In this document: positions 51,817-61,748 of the stretch, one piece after another
Layout of the letters: each line of letters begins with the position of its first letter
Numbering within the stretch: position 1 is the stretch's first letter
DNA from: Gracilaria domingensis
Taxonomy: Eukaryota; Rhodophyta; Florideophyceae; Gracilariales; Gracilariaceae
Reading direction: 5' to 3'
Length of the DNA: 64,000 nt
NCBI GenBank assembly: GCA_022539475.1
Contig: VCMS01000080.1
Coordinates: 119,049-183,048 of the forward strand
Translations under genes and position numbers: made by a program
The notes under the pieces: model-generated
Database searches by the model: none
Seen by the model: the letters and a program-made list of their open reading frames with translations, nothing else
What the model was told of the DNA's origin: nothing

Positions 51817-52449
51817 GTGTTTCTAGTGAGCTCAATACGCCGATCCCAAGTACCGCCGTCATCGCCGTCGTTCTATACGAACACGGAAATATCCACCGAA
51901 CCGCCGTCATCGCCGCCACCGCCACCACCCCCTGTCAAAACCACCGAAACCCCTGTTTCCGCTGCCGTGTCTACCTTGGAACCGAGTACACCACCTTCAC
52001 ACACACCGTCACCACCGTCGTCACCAGTTCGTCAACAACCCGATCCTGTTGACAGCAAGCCGATTTTAAGGAACCGATCGGTTACCGAGGCTACCGAGGG
52101 TACTCCACGTCATCTGCTCCGCATAGACGACGCGGCTAATATCCATATCCTTCGCGTGGCCACCGATCGAATCAAGCGACGGCGTATACGTAACCTTCGA
52201 CGTCGCTTGAAGACCCCCAGGTGTGACGACTGTGAACTCCGTTTCAATAGCCGAGTGCAACTTCGCGAACATTTGTCTGGTAGCCGACACCGCAACAAGC
52301 TCCAGAACAAGCGCTCCCCACCGAGCTGTTACGAATGTGGTATACTCTCGTTCAATAATTGGAAGCATTACGAGGATCACCGAGGTGGAAGCAAGCACCA
52401 GGCAGCTGTCAACAAGGAAAACCGACGTCAACAGCGTTATTTCAAGTAA
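51817..52449 (+). CDS. proline-rich protein with two C2H2 zinc fingers
   Basis: About 210 residues; the reading frame from 51817 begins at a non-ATG codon context (ATGTTTCT is not in view), so the true start or an upstream exon is uncertain. Residues ~10-75 are Pro/Ser/Thr-rich. A basic stretch follows (RIKRRRIRNLRRRLK). Two fingers come next: CDDCELRFNSRVQLREHLSGSRHRN and CYECGILSFNNWKHYEDHRGGSKHQ. The H-x5-H spacing and SRH/SKH ends are typical of U1/matrin/JAZ-type fingers, which bind double-stranded RNA or RNA-DNA. It could be a host RNA-binding protein, or an accessory protein of the element whose promoter-like region precedes it. Confidence 0.6.
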   Translation: MFLVSSIRRSQVPPSSPSFYTNTEISTEPPSSPPPPPPPVKTTETPVSAAVSTLEPSTPPSHTPSPPSSPVRQQPDPVDSKPILRNRSVTEATEGTPRHLLRIDDAANIHILRVATDRIKRRRIRNLRRRLKTPRCDDCELRFNSRVQLREHLSGSRHRNKLQNKRSPPSCYECGILSFNNWKHYEDHRGGSKHQAAVNKENRRQQRYFK

Positions 52450-52669
52450 ATTATAACGTAAACACCTTGTGTTGACAAAAGTCTCCAAGAATCGGTTGTT
52501 CTACCCTTTAAGCTACCGTTTGTGGTTGTGTTCCAGTTCCCGCTACGTTCGTATTACTTAGCATTGTCAAGGGAGAAGTCGCCGTACAGTGCTTACTATC
52601 TTCACAGTCGCTTGACGCTTTGTAATTGAACTGAAGAAACCTTAATTGAACCACTCCGGCTGCAATTGC

Positions 52670-52748
52670 AACTTACAGCGAAGGGAATCGAACCTACAAC
52701 CTCTGAAATTGCACCGGCGCCGCCTACCCACTAGGCCAGGCACGCGGC
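52670..52748 (-). repeat. tRNA-derived SINE-like unit
   Basis: On the minus strand there is a Pol III A box TGGCCTAGTGGG (plus coordinates 52727-52738) and a perfect B box GGTTCGATTCC (52684-52694) at normal spacing. The D arm folds (GCCT/AGGC). Anticodon and T stems and the acceptor do not pair, so it is not a functional tRNA but looks like a SINE head. A short inverted TTGCAACTT sequence flanks it on both sides. Confidence 0.6.
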
Positions 52749-52895
52749 ACCGCTTGTCTGCAACCTGCAAGTTGCAATTTTTTAAAGTGGCAGCGCGAGG
52801 CTTGATTTGCACTTTTCGAAAAATTAGACAATTTATTTTGGCAACCCCCCGATTTGAGCCAATTTCAAAGGTTCTTCGTTCGCGCAGCTCATACC

Positions 52896-53783
52896 ATGAC
52901 GACCCCTCAAGGCAACCCAGGCACACCCCCACAGGTGCGTGCAGGCCAAATGATCCAAAGCATGGCTCGCGCGCTTGATGAAACACGGGCTTAGATGGAA
53001 TTGTTGAAGCAAGAAGCGCAAAGGAAGATATCCGCTCTCGAGACCTCACTCAGTGTCCTAGCCAATAAAGACAGCCCAGCCACGAGTCCAAAGATCGACA
53101 AGCCCCCAACGTTCACTGGAAAGCAAAACATTGACAGTTGCATCACTCATATTCGCAATTATCTTGAAGAGACCCCCGACGACAAAGCCTTAGCGATTGG
53201 GCTTAGTTCCATCAGTGGAGCTGCTCATGAGTGGTATCTCGCCCAGCAAAGAAATGGACTGGAGCTGCAAACCCTTGAGGAACTCTTTGAACATCTTCAG
53301 AAACGACTTACTATTGTCAACAAAGAGAAACTTGCTCGGGACAAACTAAGCAAATGGAAGCAGTACAAAGATGTTCAGCAGTTCAATGAAGACTTCCTCA
53401 AGATTGTGCTCGAAATCCCCAACATCAGTATGGAAGAGCAAATCGACAGATATACCAGAGGCTTGAAAAGTTACATCTGGAAAGAGCTTTGCACCAATGA
53501 GTACAAATCTTTGACTGATGCCATGAAAGACGCTGAGCGGGTGGAATCTGCTTTCCGAAGGGGTGGACAGGCGCGATTTGGCAGGCAACGTGGCGGCTCT
53601 GGATCATCTCAAGGACCGGTACCCATGGATATTGGAAATGTGAAGCTGAAGAAGCTAACCAAGGAAGAGCGCGAGAACTGTCGAAAGTTGGGACTCTGTT
53701 TCCGCTGTCGACAACCTGGACACATGGCACGCGATAAACAGTGCCCAAAAACTCCCAGAGGAACTGACTCCAGGGTCATCTGA
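52896..53783 (+). pseudogene. Gag of the decayed chromovirus
   Basis: The ATG at 52896 gives a frame broken by TAG at 52992-52994, then open to 53783. The capsid-like region (KPPTFTGKQNIDSCITHIRNYL, AAHEWYLAQQRNG, LSKWKQYKDVQQFNEDFLKI) is well kept. The zinc knuckle CFRCRQPGHMARDKQC has six residues between H and the last C in place of four, so it is probably impaired. Confidence 0.8.
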
Positions 53784-55248
53784 AAAACTCACGTCAGTTC
53801 CACCGGACCACCATGCACCCCACTGAATTCCATCGAAACGCAACCATTGATTAAGCCAGCAAACCCCGTACCCATGGAATCTGCAGATAAACATCGTACC
53901 CAAGAAAAAATATTAAGCATTGGAAGACATAAACTTCTTACCTCACGCTTAGCGTCACCATTTGAAACCCCCTCTGTTGGACTACTCCTTGCATATGTAT
54001 TCATCAATGGCAGAAAATGTACGGCTCTGTTCGATAACGGTTCCGAAATCAGTTATTTGTCCAAAGCCATCTGCAAAAGCATGAAGATCCCAACCATTGA
54101 CACTAGTTATGAAGCCGAAATGGCCAACGGTTCCATTACTGTGCTCCAGGAAACCCGAGAAGATGGAGTAGATATCCAGATTGAAGAACTACGAGAAAAG
54201 AGACGCTTTGCAATATGTGCATTATACGGATATGACGTCATTTTAGGAAAAGACTGGCTATATGAATATAACCCCTATACCAACCACCGAACCAATGAAA
54301 TTTCTTTTGTTCACAATTCCAGAACCATTTTCATCAAAGCAAACATTAAGAAGAACGAGAAGTTAATTTCTGTGAACACAATCAAGAAGTCAATGCGAAG
54401 GAAGCTACCTGTATTTGTTGTAGCACTTCGGCCTTCAAAAGAAGAAACCTATGAACCAGCGAATGATGATAAACTCAAAGAACTACTTGAAGAATACAAG
54501 GACCTATTTCCAGAGAAACTACCAAAAGAATTACCCCCTCACCGAGAACAAGATTTTCATATCGAGTTATCCCCTGAAGCAACACCTCAGAAGAAAGGCG
54601 TATATCGAATTTCAGATAAAGAGTTGAAAGAGATAAAGAAGCAGCTCCATGAACTTTTGGAAGAAGGTTTTATTCGACCTAGTTCAAGCCCTTGGGGTGC
54701 CCCTGTTCTTTTCGCAGCAAAGAAGGATGGGAGCCTAAGACTTTGCATTGATTACCGAGCCCTCAATAAGTTGATCATCAAAAATAGTTACCCTATTCCA
54801 AGGATTGATGATATTTTTGACCAACTCCGTGTCGCAAAAGTATTTTCAAAAAAATCGATTTAAGGTGGGGTTACCACCAAATTCGACTCTCTGATACCTC
54901 CATTCCACTGACCGCTTTCAGAACTAGATATGGTCATTTTGAGTTTCTTGTCCTCCCTTTCGGCCTCTCCAACGTACCCGCAAGTTTCATGTGCTTAATG
55001 AACAATGTACTGAAGATTTGGATAAATTTGTCCTGGTGTATCTCGACGACATTCTTATTCACAGCAAAACTGTAGAGGAGCATATGGAACACATTAGAAA
55101 AGTATTCGACCAACTTCGTGCACACAAGCTGTATGGGAAGCTTTCAAAGTGTGAATTTCTAAAGAAAGAGGTTGAATACCTCGGGCATGTAGTTACACCC
55201 GAAGGAATATCAGTAGAGAAACAAAAAGTGAAAACCATCACAAATTGA
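53784..55248 (+). pseudogene. protease and RT of the decayed chromovirus
   Basis: The protease site reads [16 protein letters not shown] where D-[ST]-G is expected. RT begins [31 protein letters not shown] (abbreviated by position 54660-54760). At ~54850 an expanded A-run shifts the frame (KVFSK... then [12 protein letters not shown]). A second shift near 55003 leads to [12 protein letters not shown], the catalytic YLDD. TGA at 55246-55248 ends the segment. Confidence 0.85.
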
Positions 55249-56172
55249 GAAATACCGAAGAATAAGACCGATGTTCAAGCTTTTCTTGGACTTGTTAATT
55301 ACTACCGACGATTTATTAAGAACTGCTCCGAAATATCAAAACCACTAACCGCTCTGTGTGGAAATAACCCATTCAAGTGGGGAGGGGATCAAGAAAACGC
55401 CTTCAAAAATCTGAAAGAAGCAGTTTCAAGTACACCAGTGCTCCGTTATTTTGACCCAAAACTGCCTATCATCGTAACCAGTGACGCATCTCAGTATGCT
55501 CTAGGAGCAGTATTGGAAAAAGTAGAAAACGGTATTGCCCGACCTGTTGAATTTCATTCAAGAACCTTGAATCCAGCCGAGCAACGCTACGCCGCCCACG
55601 AGCGAGAACGTCTTGCAGTTGTAGACACGTTAAGAGTTTGGAGAGTCTACTTACATGGACAACGCTTCAAAGTGCGTACAGATCATTTTCCACTGAAGTA
55701 TCTGCAAACACAGCCAAATCTTTCCCAACGTCAAGTAAGATGGCTCGAAAGGATCGTTGAGTTTGATTTCACTTTCGAACCAATCAAAGGAAAATCCAAC
55801 ATAGTTGCAGATGCTCTCTCAAGATATCCTAAGCATGTTGAAGATCCGCTGGCTAGTAACCTCTCTCTATTAGATGAAGCAATCTCCAGAACCAACCCGT
55901 TGAATTCTTTATCTCTTATTGGTGAAATATCTAAGAAGAATATGCGCGCATTCACTGAAGGATACAAGAATGAGAACGAATTCTCTACTTCATACAAGAA
56001 CCCTGAACTCCCCTTTGAACGAAAAGGTAATCTTCTCTATTTCAAGAATAAGCTGTGTGTACCGAGTGGAGAAATCAGAACTAAGATTTTATTTGAGAAT
56101 CATGATATCTCTTCGTCAGGACATATGGCATTTAAAAAGACATTAAGAAGAATTTGGAAATCATACTTTTAG
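55249..56172 (+). pseudogene. RT thumb and RNase H of the decayed chromovirus
   Basis: Same frame after the TGA: QAFLGLVNYYRRFIKN (RT connection), then RNase H with VTSDASQYALGAVLE, HERERLAVVDTLRVWRVYLHG and KSNIVADALSRY. The frame ends at 56172, where the integrase zinc region should begin. Confidence 0.85.
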
Positions 56173-57362
56173 AAGACCCTGAGAAAGGACGTATAAACCT
56201 ACACGAAAACATGCCAGAGGTGTCAAGAGACGAAGCCAATTACCAAGAAGCCACAGGGATACCTCCAGCCCTTAGAACCGCCATTGAAGAAGTGGTCTCA
56301 GATCACAATGAATTTCATTACTCCACTTCCACGCACCAAGTCTGGAAACAGTGCCATTTACGTCGTAGTTGATCGCCTTTCGAAACTTACACGTATCATA
56401 TCCACAACCAAGAATGTTACGGCCGTCGAAACAGCTCAGCTATATCTCGAAAGTATCTATCGTCATCATGGACTTTCTGATGCCATATTATCCGATAGAG
56501 ACTCGATATTTATGAGTAAGTTCTGGAAGGAAGTATTCCGATCACTTGGAACAAAGTTGAAGCCATCATCAGCATATCACCCACAGACTGATGGACAAAC
56601 CGAAGTAATGAATAAGAAGATCGAAGAAATAATCCGATGTTTTGTCAATTACAGACAGAATAATTGGGACGAGCATCTCATTCAATTTGAAGTTGCTTAC
56701 AACTCTTCGGTCAATTCTACCACGTCATTTACTCCCTTCTTTCTCACATATGGGGAAGAACCACGTGTTTTACCAATGGACATAATTACCTCCCAGAATC
56801 AAGCTGCTTCTGATTTTTGACAAGTATCTCGGAGGCTGTTATGCTTGCACGAAACCAAATCTCCAAGATAAACAAGTACTCTGAAACGTACTACAATCAG
56901 AAATGAACGCCTTGCGATTTTAAAGTTGGTGACCAAGTCATGCTTTCAACTAAAAACCTCAAAATGAACGAAACAGGCCCACGGAACAAGTTGGGAATAA
57001 AGTACTGCGGTCCATTTATCATTACTGAACTAGTGAGCCCAGTTACCTTTCGACTTGATATAGGACCTGTCATGAAGCAAAGAAAAATACATGACGTGTT
57101 TCACTGTCAATTACTCAGAAGATACCACGAGGACACTATCATGAGGAAATCACAGCCAAAGCCCACAGCCATCAAACTATCTGACGGAACAGAAGAATAT
57201 GAAGTACAAGCAATTCTTAATCATCGAAAACGGAAACGCAAGTCAGAATACCTTGTCAAATGGCTTGGTTATCCCGATCACGAAAATATGTGGCTCTTTG
57301 AATCCGAACTCAAGAACTGTTTTGACCTCCTCGAGCAGTATAAAAGAAGCCACAACCTCTGA
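56173..57362 (+). pseudogene. integrase and chromodomain of the decayed chromovirus
   Basis: The integrase zinc region survives in pieces (CQRCQE near 56200). In the core, WSQITMNFITPLP has Asn where the first catalytic Asp (M-D-F-I) belongs. The second Asp (LSDRDSIF) and the Glu (GQTEVMNK) remain. After another stop near 56820 the C-terminal part (56940-57362) ends with a chromodomain, YEVQAILNHRKRKRKSEYLV and KWLGYPDHENMWLFESEL. Confidence 0.85.
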
Positions 57363-58081
57363 ACATTCCCGGGCCCAGTAACCACCCATCACCAACAATG
57401 ACGAACAACGGACAGCCGAACATCGCGAACAATCTGCAACTCGACAACGCCAGTCAGTTCTACAGTCGCGTCTGTGTTCTGCAAAGTGGAATATAGTCTG
57501 TTCGCTTTGGAAACTAAGCTAGTTTTGGGGCTATTTGGGGCGCGCGAGGGGGTAGCAGAGGCTGGCACTCAAAAAATTAAGAAATTTTGGAATATTAAAT
57601 TCCATTTCGCGCAGTTTAGTTCTTGGGTCTCCTAGTTTTTGTAGAGGTTCTACTTCGCCGCACCACCCCATTCACTCTTTTCCGCGACCCTCTCTCAAAA
57701 CTGCACTCGTGCTAGTTTGCGTTTCCATTTTCTCCCATGTTGCAATGCCAATCGCAACTCATCCCACCTCAATCATCCCATCACTTCTTCCCAGTCCACA
57801 CCACCCCCGCTATTTACCCATTTCTCGCCCATCACGCGTTCCCATCCTCTCTCTCCGTCTCCGCAAACGTCATTTTGTAGAAGTCAGGTGGACAACCCTC
57901 CCCCTTCTCGTATACCCGCCTCGCCCCAAAACGGCTTCAAATCCATCCCATCCTTCTCTCCTCCTGTCCCCTCAGAATCCCCTTCGCAGTCCGCGCTACC
58001 TCCGCCGCACTCCTAAACCCAGTCACCACCGGAGCTCCCACTCCCTCCCGCGGCACCTCCTCCACCACCTTCTTCATCTCC

Positions 58082-58867
58082 TTACGCCTCTTCTTCAGAC
58101 GGCTCTTCCCATCCCCAACCCCACCACCCTTTTGTCTTCGGTGTCACAGGAGACCCCTTCTGCACCGCCACCCTTCCCACACTTCCCTTCTCCGTCTTTC
58201 CCTCCACACCTCCTTTCAGCGTCTCCTCTTCCACCAACCTTTGCCTCTTGCCCAGCTCCTTCACCTCCTTCTCCAGCACGTCCAACCTCTCGTTCAGAAC
58301 CCTATTCTCCTCCCGCAACTCTCCAACCTCCCTTCCCGCACACTCCACTATCCCATACACATGATTTCTCATCTCCACTCCCAATACCGACAACGAATTC
58401 CGCAGGCTCGAAATCGCCTCAACCGAAACACCACTACCACTCCCACTCAGCACCACACCGCCCATTTCCGTTACAATCTCCACAATTCCATCGTCCAGTT
58501 GCTCCTTCATCACCAACCCCAACATCCCCACCCTCGCCTTCATCTCCCCCACAAACCGCATCTCCCTGTCACCCTCTCCGCTCCCACTCTCTATCTGGTC
58601 TCCAACCTCTAACTGACTCAGATGCACCGCACCCCTTCTCTCCATTGCGACCGCCTCCACCTCCAATTCTACCCCCTTCTCTACCTCATCACCATCCTCT
58701 CTCCTCGCCTCACACTTCTTTCCTTCATCAGCCACTTCCTTCTTCTGCGACATCCGACCAGCCGCCGTAATCACGTCCTCTTCCCGCTTTGGTGACGGCG
58801 TCTGCGGTACCTCCTTCCCCTCCAACAGCGCCAACAGCTCCTCATCCTTCACGTATCCGTTCGACAT
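58082..58867 (-). CDS. coiled-coil protein, unknown function (~261 aa)
   Basis: From ATG 58867 (MSNGYVKDEELLALLEG) the protein is highly charged. Residues ~30-100 are Glu/Lys/Arg-rich. The middle (~100-170) has Val/Met/Gly heptads. A clear leucine-heptad coiled coil runs at ~175-215 (REVGELREENRVLNERLDVLEKEVKELGK). The end has a Trp/Gly patch (KGWWGWGWEEPSEEEA). After the stop, coding-like sequence goes on one frame over, about 50 codons (KKRRKEMKKVVEEVPREGV...), and GTAAGG at the junction could be a splice donor, so the C-terminus may be longer. Strong strand asymmetry (pyrimidine-rich plus strand) produces a large Pro-rich shadow frame on the other strand. Confidence 0.55.
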   Translation of the reverse strand: MSNGYVKDEELLALLEGKEVPQTPSPKREEDVITAAGRMSQKKEVADEGKKCEARREDGDEVEKGVELEVEAVAMERRGAVHLSQLEVGDQIESGSGEGDREMRFVGEMKARVGMLGLVMKEQLDDGIVEIVTEMGGVVLSGSGSGVSVEAISSLRNSLSVLGVEMRNHVYGIVECAGREVGELREENRVLNERLDVLEKEVKELGKRQRLVEEETLKGGVEGKTEKGSVGRVAVQKGSPVTPKTKGWWGWGWEEPSEEEA

Positions 58868-59129
58868 CTTCAGAAGAAGAAGTAGTAGTTGGATCGAAGT
58901 TTCCGCTGCGATACAGTGCAACCGAGCTAAACTGTGCTGGCCACCCCCACTGTCCAACCACACGGGCTATATCCAGCACCATGATTGTCCCTGTTTCCCT
59001 CATCCCATTTCCCGCCAAAACATCTACTGTACACCTCCGCACCTTCCAATATTTAAGCGCCATCTCTCTGTCCCCTCTTCACATAGTCCCCACCCACCTC
59101 GCCTCGACCGGCGATATTTTTCTCTTCCA

Positions 59130-59480
59130 CCATAACCCCACTCGATGGTTATAGCAAAACAGGAAGATATTGCCAGTGGAGGCAAGCTAGGGACTAGTGA
59201 TTGTACTTAGAGTTGCTCACCCTCTGTCTCGACTGGGGGCATGTTCTTCTTCCGTCACATCCTTTGTGGGTTGTGACAAAAAAAGAATATGTCACCACTC
59301 GACACCGGATGGGTAACAATGATAGCACGTAGAGTAGTTCATCCTCCCTCTCAGCGTCCACTGGGGATATATTGATGTTCTCTCACATCCTTTCCCGGTT
59401 GTGATACAAGAGAAATACATCTCCAATGGACAAGGAGAATATAGTCGTGATAACACGTAAAGGTAACAATGTAATAAACA
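59130..59480. repeat. tandem repeat, ~125-bp unit, 2+ diverged copies
   Basis: Shared blocks recur in order at ~125-bp spacing: GTGATnGnACnTAGAG, a CTCnnCnTCTCnnnnTC-ACTGGGG block, TCACATCCTTTnnnGGTTGTGA, then a GGGTAACAATG-type end. Copies start near 59197 and 59320, with partial copies on both sides (59130, 59450). TCACA...TGTGA inside each unit can pair. No gene overlaps. Confidence 0.7.
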
Positions 59481-59500
59481 ATAAATTTATGCTACTATCT

Positions 59501-59821
59501 CTAACCAACCTTTCGAAAACCAGCTATGACATGAGCTGGGTTACTCGAGCCAAAGATGGCAGATCCTGCAACTGAAATGTTTGCACCGGCCTTCACTACT
59601 GCTTTCACAGTACTCAGTCCAATACCTCCATCCACCTGTATCCCCATTCTTGGGTACAACTTCCTTGCATGTCGCACCTTATCAAGAACACCCTCCATAA
59701 ACGCCTGTCCTCCAAACCCTGGCTCCACCGTCATCAACAATAACATGTCTACAACTCCTTCCTTCATAAGTGCTTCTACGACCTTTATAGACGTATTCGG
59801 GCGCAATCCAACTCCATCCTT
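59501..59821 (-). pseudogene. rpe: ribulose-phosphate 3-epimerase, C-terminal fragment
   Basis: Minus-strand frame with GVGLRPNTSIKVVEAL, then VDMLLLMTVEPGFGGQAFM (the family's catalytic V-x-P-G-F-x-G-Q loop), IQVDGGIGLSTVKAVVKAGAN (second catalytic Asp in V-D-G-G) and VAGSAIF. The enzyme interconverts ribulose-5-P and xylulose-5-P in the pentose-phosphate and Calvin cycles. The N-terminal half (first strands with the H-x-D-x-M-D-G motif) is absent: a TAA lies just upstream at ~59824 and no matching sequence follows on this strand. It is either a truncated copy or the last exon after an AG acceptor (AAAAG|GATGG). Confidence 0.85.
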
Positions 59822-60218
59822 TTAATTATGGCAATCCGAGTGAAGCTATAAAACCCGTTCACGTCATTTATGAAGCCAAAATGGCTCCTTTCATCCTGTA
59901 TTCAAGCTCCCCGTAACTCGTACTTTACAACTACTTTACAACTCAGGTTCGAAATCAGTTTCATTCATTGCACACTTTCTACTCTTCCACCTACCTTTCA
60001 TAAAACATCATCACACTTTGTGGCTTGTCGTCTCATACAAGCCCTATCATTCATTCAGTACAATCACATATCATACATTTCGCTCACTTTCACAAAGTAA
60101 ACCATGTTCCCTTTCTGCGCTTCCCAACCGTTTGTACTTAAGTATCACTCTTTACCCCAGCAGTTCTCCGCCCCATCTTCCATTTCTATCGTCACACAAA
60201 AACATTCGAACACTTGCA

Positions 60219-61121
60219 ATGAACTCCCAGTCCGACATGCCTCCCAGTCCGCCTCCGAGTCCCAGATACTCTGACGTCCCTCAGGCCTCATCTCCCGCCC
60301 GAAGGACTCGGGCCGTTATTGTTGGAAGGGGGCGTATAGGTACCATGCTGGCGAACGAAGAAGATACGGTCATTTCCGCACACGAATTCTGCAGCATGGC
60401 TGCTACCTCTCATCTTTCTGATGTACCGATACTAGTTTGTGGAAGAACGAACACCCTGGAGACCGTAATTCAGGCTTGCCCTTATTCGCTGAGAGATAAT
60501 CTCGTTTTCTTCCAGAATGGAGACATCATACCATTGGTTTCGAAGCTCGGTGTGGACAAATGTTCAAAAGTTGTCCTATACGTTGGTGTCCCCTCAAGAA
60601 ACGCAGCTCCGCAGGATGGTGTCACTCCTCAAAGTCCGGATGGTCTCACTGTCGCAACAGGAAAGTGGGCCTCCAACGTTGCAGACAGGTTTAGGTCTAT
60701 GGGTCTCACTTGCGGGGTTGTCGACGAAGACACATTTCTCGTAAGCTATTATGAGAAGCTCGTGTGGCTATCAGCGTGCAACATCGTCGGGGCCTCAAGA
60801 GGTTTCATTCCTATGGACGTAGTCGCTACGGAGTGCAGTACGGTTGTGCTCACAATAATGAAAGAGCTGTTGAAGATAGTTTCGCTTAAGACAGGTACTA
60901 CTTTCAACCTGGAAGAGACCGTTGGGCGACTTCTTGCATATGGGAAAACTCTCATTGGCTTCCCTACTTCTTTCTCCGACTTTCAGTTTAGGAACGCGTA
61001 CTTCTACGACTTTTCCCGCCAAGAAAGAAACAATGTAGGCGGTGACCCCGCTCCTTTTCATACAAACTACGTCAACGTTGTTAAGGAAAAGTTATCCCCC
61101 TCCCCATTCCCCCAGCTTTGA
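60219..61121 (+). CDS. ketopantoate reductase/ApbA-like oxidoreductase
   Basis: From ATG 60219, 300 residues. After a Pro/Ser-rich start (PPSPPPSPRYSD) comes a Rossmann nucleotide-binding turn, AVIVGRGRIGTML (G-x-G-x-x-G). Next are ILVCGRTNTLETVIQ and NLVFFQNGDIIPLVSK, the ApbA-type 'l.qNG' strand. A helical C-terminal domain follows, with FLVSYYEKLVWLSACNIVGA, equivalent to the 'KL..N...N.l.al' region. The NADP-binding fold seems intact, but whether the substrate is ketopantoate is unproven; algal relatives often have unknown substrates. The upstream extension of the frame to 60018 is rejected for lack of conservation-like character. Confidence 0.65.
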   Translation: MNSQSDMPPSPPPSPRYSDVPQASSPARRTRAVIVGRGRIGTMLANEEDTVISAHEFCSMAATSHLSDVPILVCGRTNTLETVIQACPYSLRDNLVFFQNGDIIPLVSKLGVDKCSKVVLYVGVPSRNAAPQDGVTPQSPDGLTVATGKWASNVADRFRSMGLTCGVVDEDTFLVSYYEKLVWLSACNIVGASRGFIPMDVVATECSTVVLTIMKELLKIVSLKTGTTFNLEETVGRLLAYGKTLIGFPTSFSDFQFRNAYFYDFSRQERNNVGGDPAPFHTNYVNVVKEKLSPSPFPQL

Positions 61122-61748
61122 GGTTAGAACACATGACTTTTCGGTGTTGTAAACCTTTTAGAGATAGTCAAACATAAGAGTTGCTTTATCGAAATGACCT
61201 GTTCCTATTACATTACTTATATTGTTCGTCCTTCTGTGGTTCAAATATGCCCCTTTAAATCCTACATCCGTTATCACTAATACTTCGCTAAGATTTTGCT
61301 AGATAGAAAATGGTCATTCCATATCATTAAAGTGCACGATACTAGTAACGAAACAAGTACAAAAATTGTGATATTTCTGAAGAACTAAGCGTTTGCATTA
61401 CTTGGGGCACCCGTATAAAGTAAGGTAAACCTTTTATGGGTTTCAACCTCTAATGGAGATTGTTTTACTCTTCTTGATTTCCAAGCTCATGTTAAAGATA
61501 TTTACAGTTTTCTTTACCCACTTGAACCCGTACATATAATTTATGACTAAATCATCCTTTCTTTACTTCAAATCGATGCAAAAACTTCTCCTCCTAGTAA
61601 CGTTTTAAAACAGTACTACAATACCCGTATATGGTCGTTCTTAGACTCTTTTTATACTACGAAACACCTTGTGAACATCAATCACATCCTTCTCATTCGT
61701 ATACCCACACCCATTTGCAAAAAGAACCCTTTCGAAAGCTTTCAAAAC
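61122..61748. other. intergenic stretch
   Basis: AT-rich spacer with promoter-like T-rich and TATAC words near 61650. No gene seen. Confidence 0.5.

Larger units (their letters stand above)
52896..57362 (+). mobile_element. decayed Ty3/Gypsy chromovirus (gag to chromodomain)
   Basis: A complete domain series remains in order: Gag, protease, RT, RNase H, integrase and chromodomain, but with stops and frameshifts. TGGCAGCGCGAGG near 52798 might be the primer-binding site. No LTR pair was found by eye. Gag and protease-RT are in the same frame, separated by one TGA (53781-53783), unlike the 4.8-16.5 kb element where pol is in the -1 frame, so the two belong to different chromovirus lineages. 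Confidence 0.85.

Noticed and set aside
52670-52748. functional tRNA gene
   Set aside because: A and B boxes are good, but the anticodon, T and acceptor stems do not pair.
57363-57640. 3' LTR of the decayed chromovirus
   Set aside because: A GGGGCGCGCGAGGGGG purine-rich run is present, but no sequence here repeats one upstream of gag.
57709-58770. 353-codon Pro/Ser/His-rich plus-strand frame
   Set aside because: Shadow of the purine-biased coiled-coil gene on the minus strand; no domain, only pyrimidine-rich codons.
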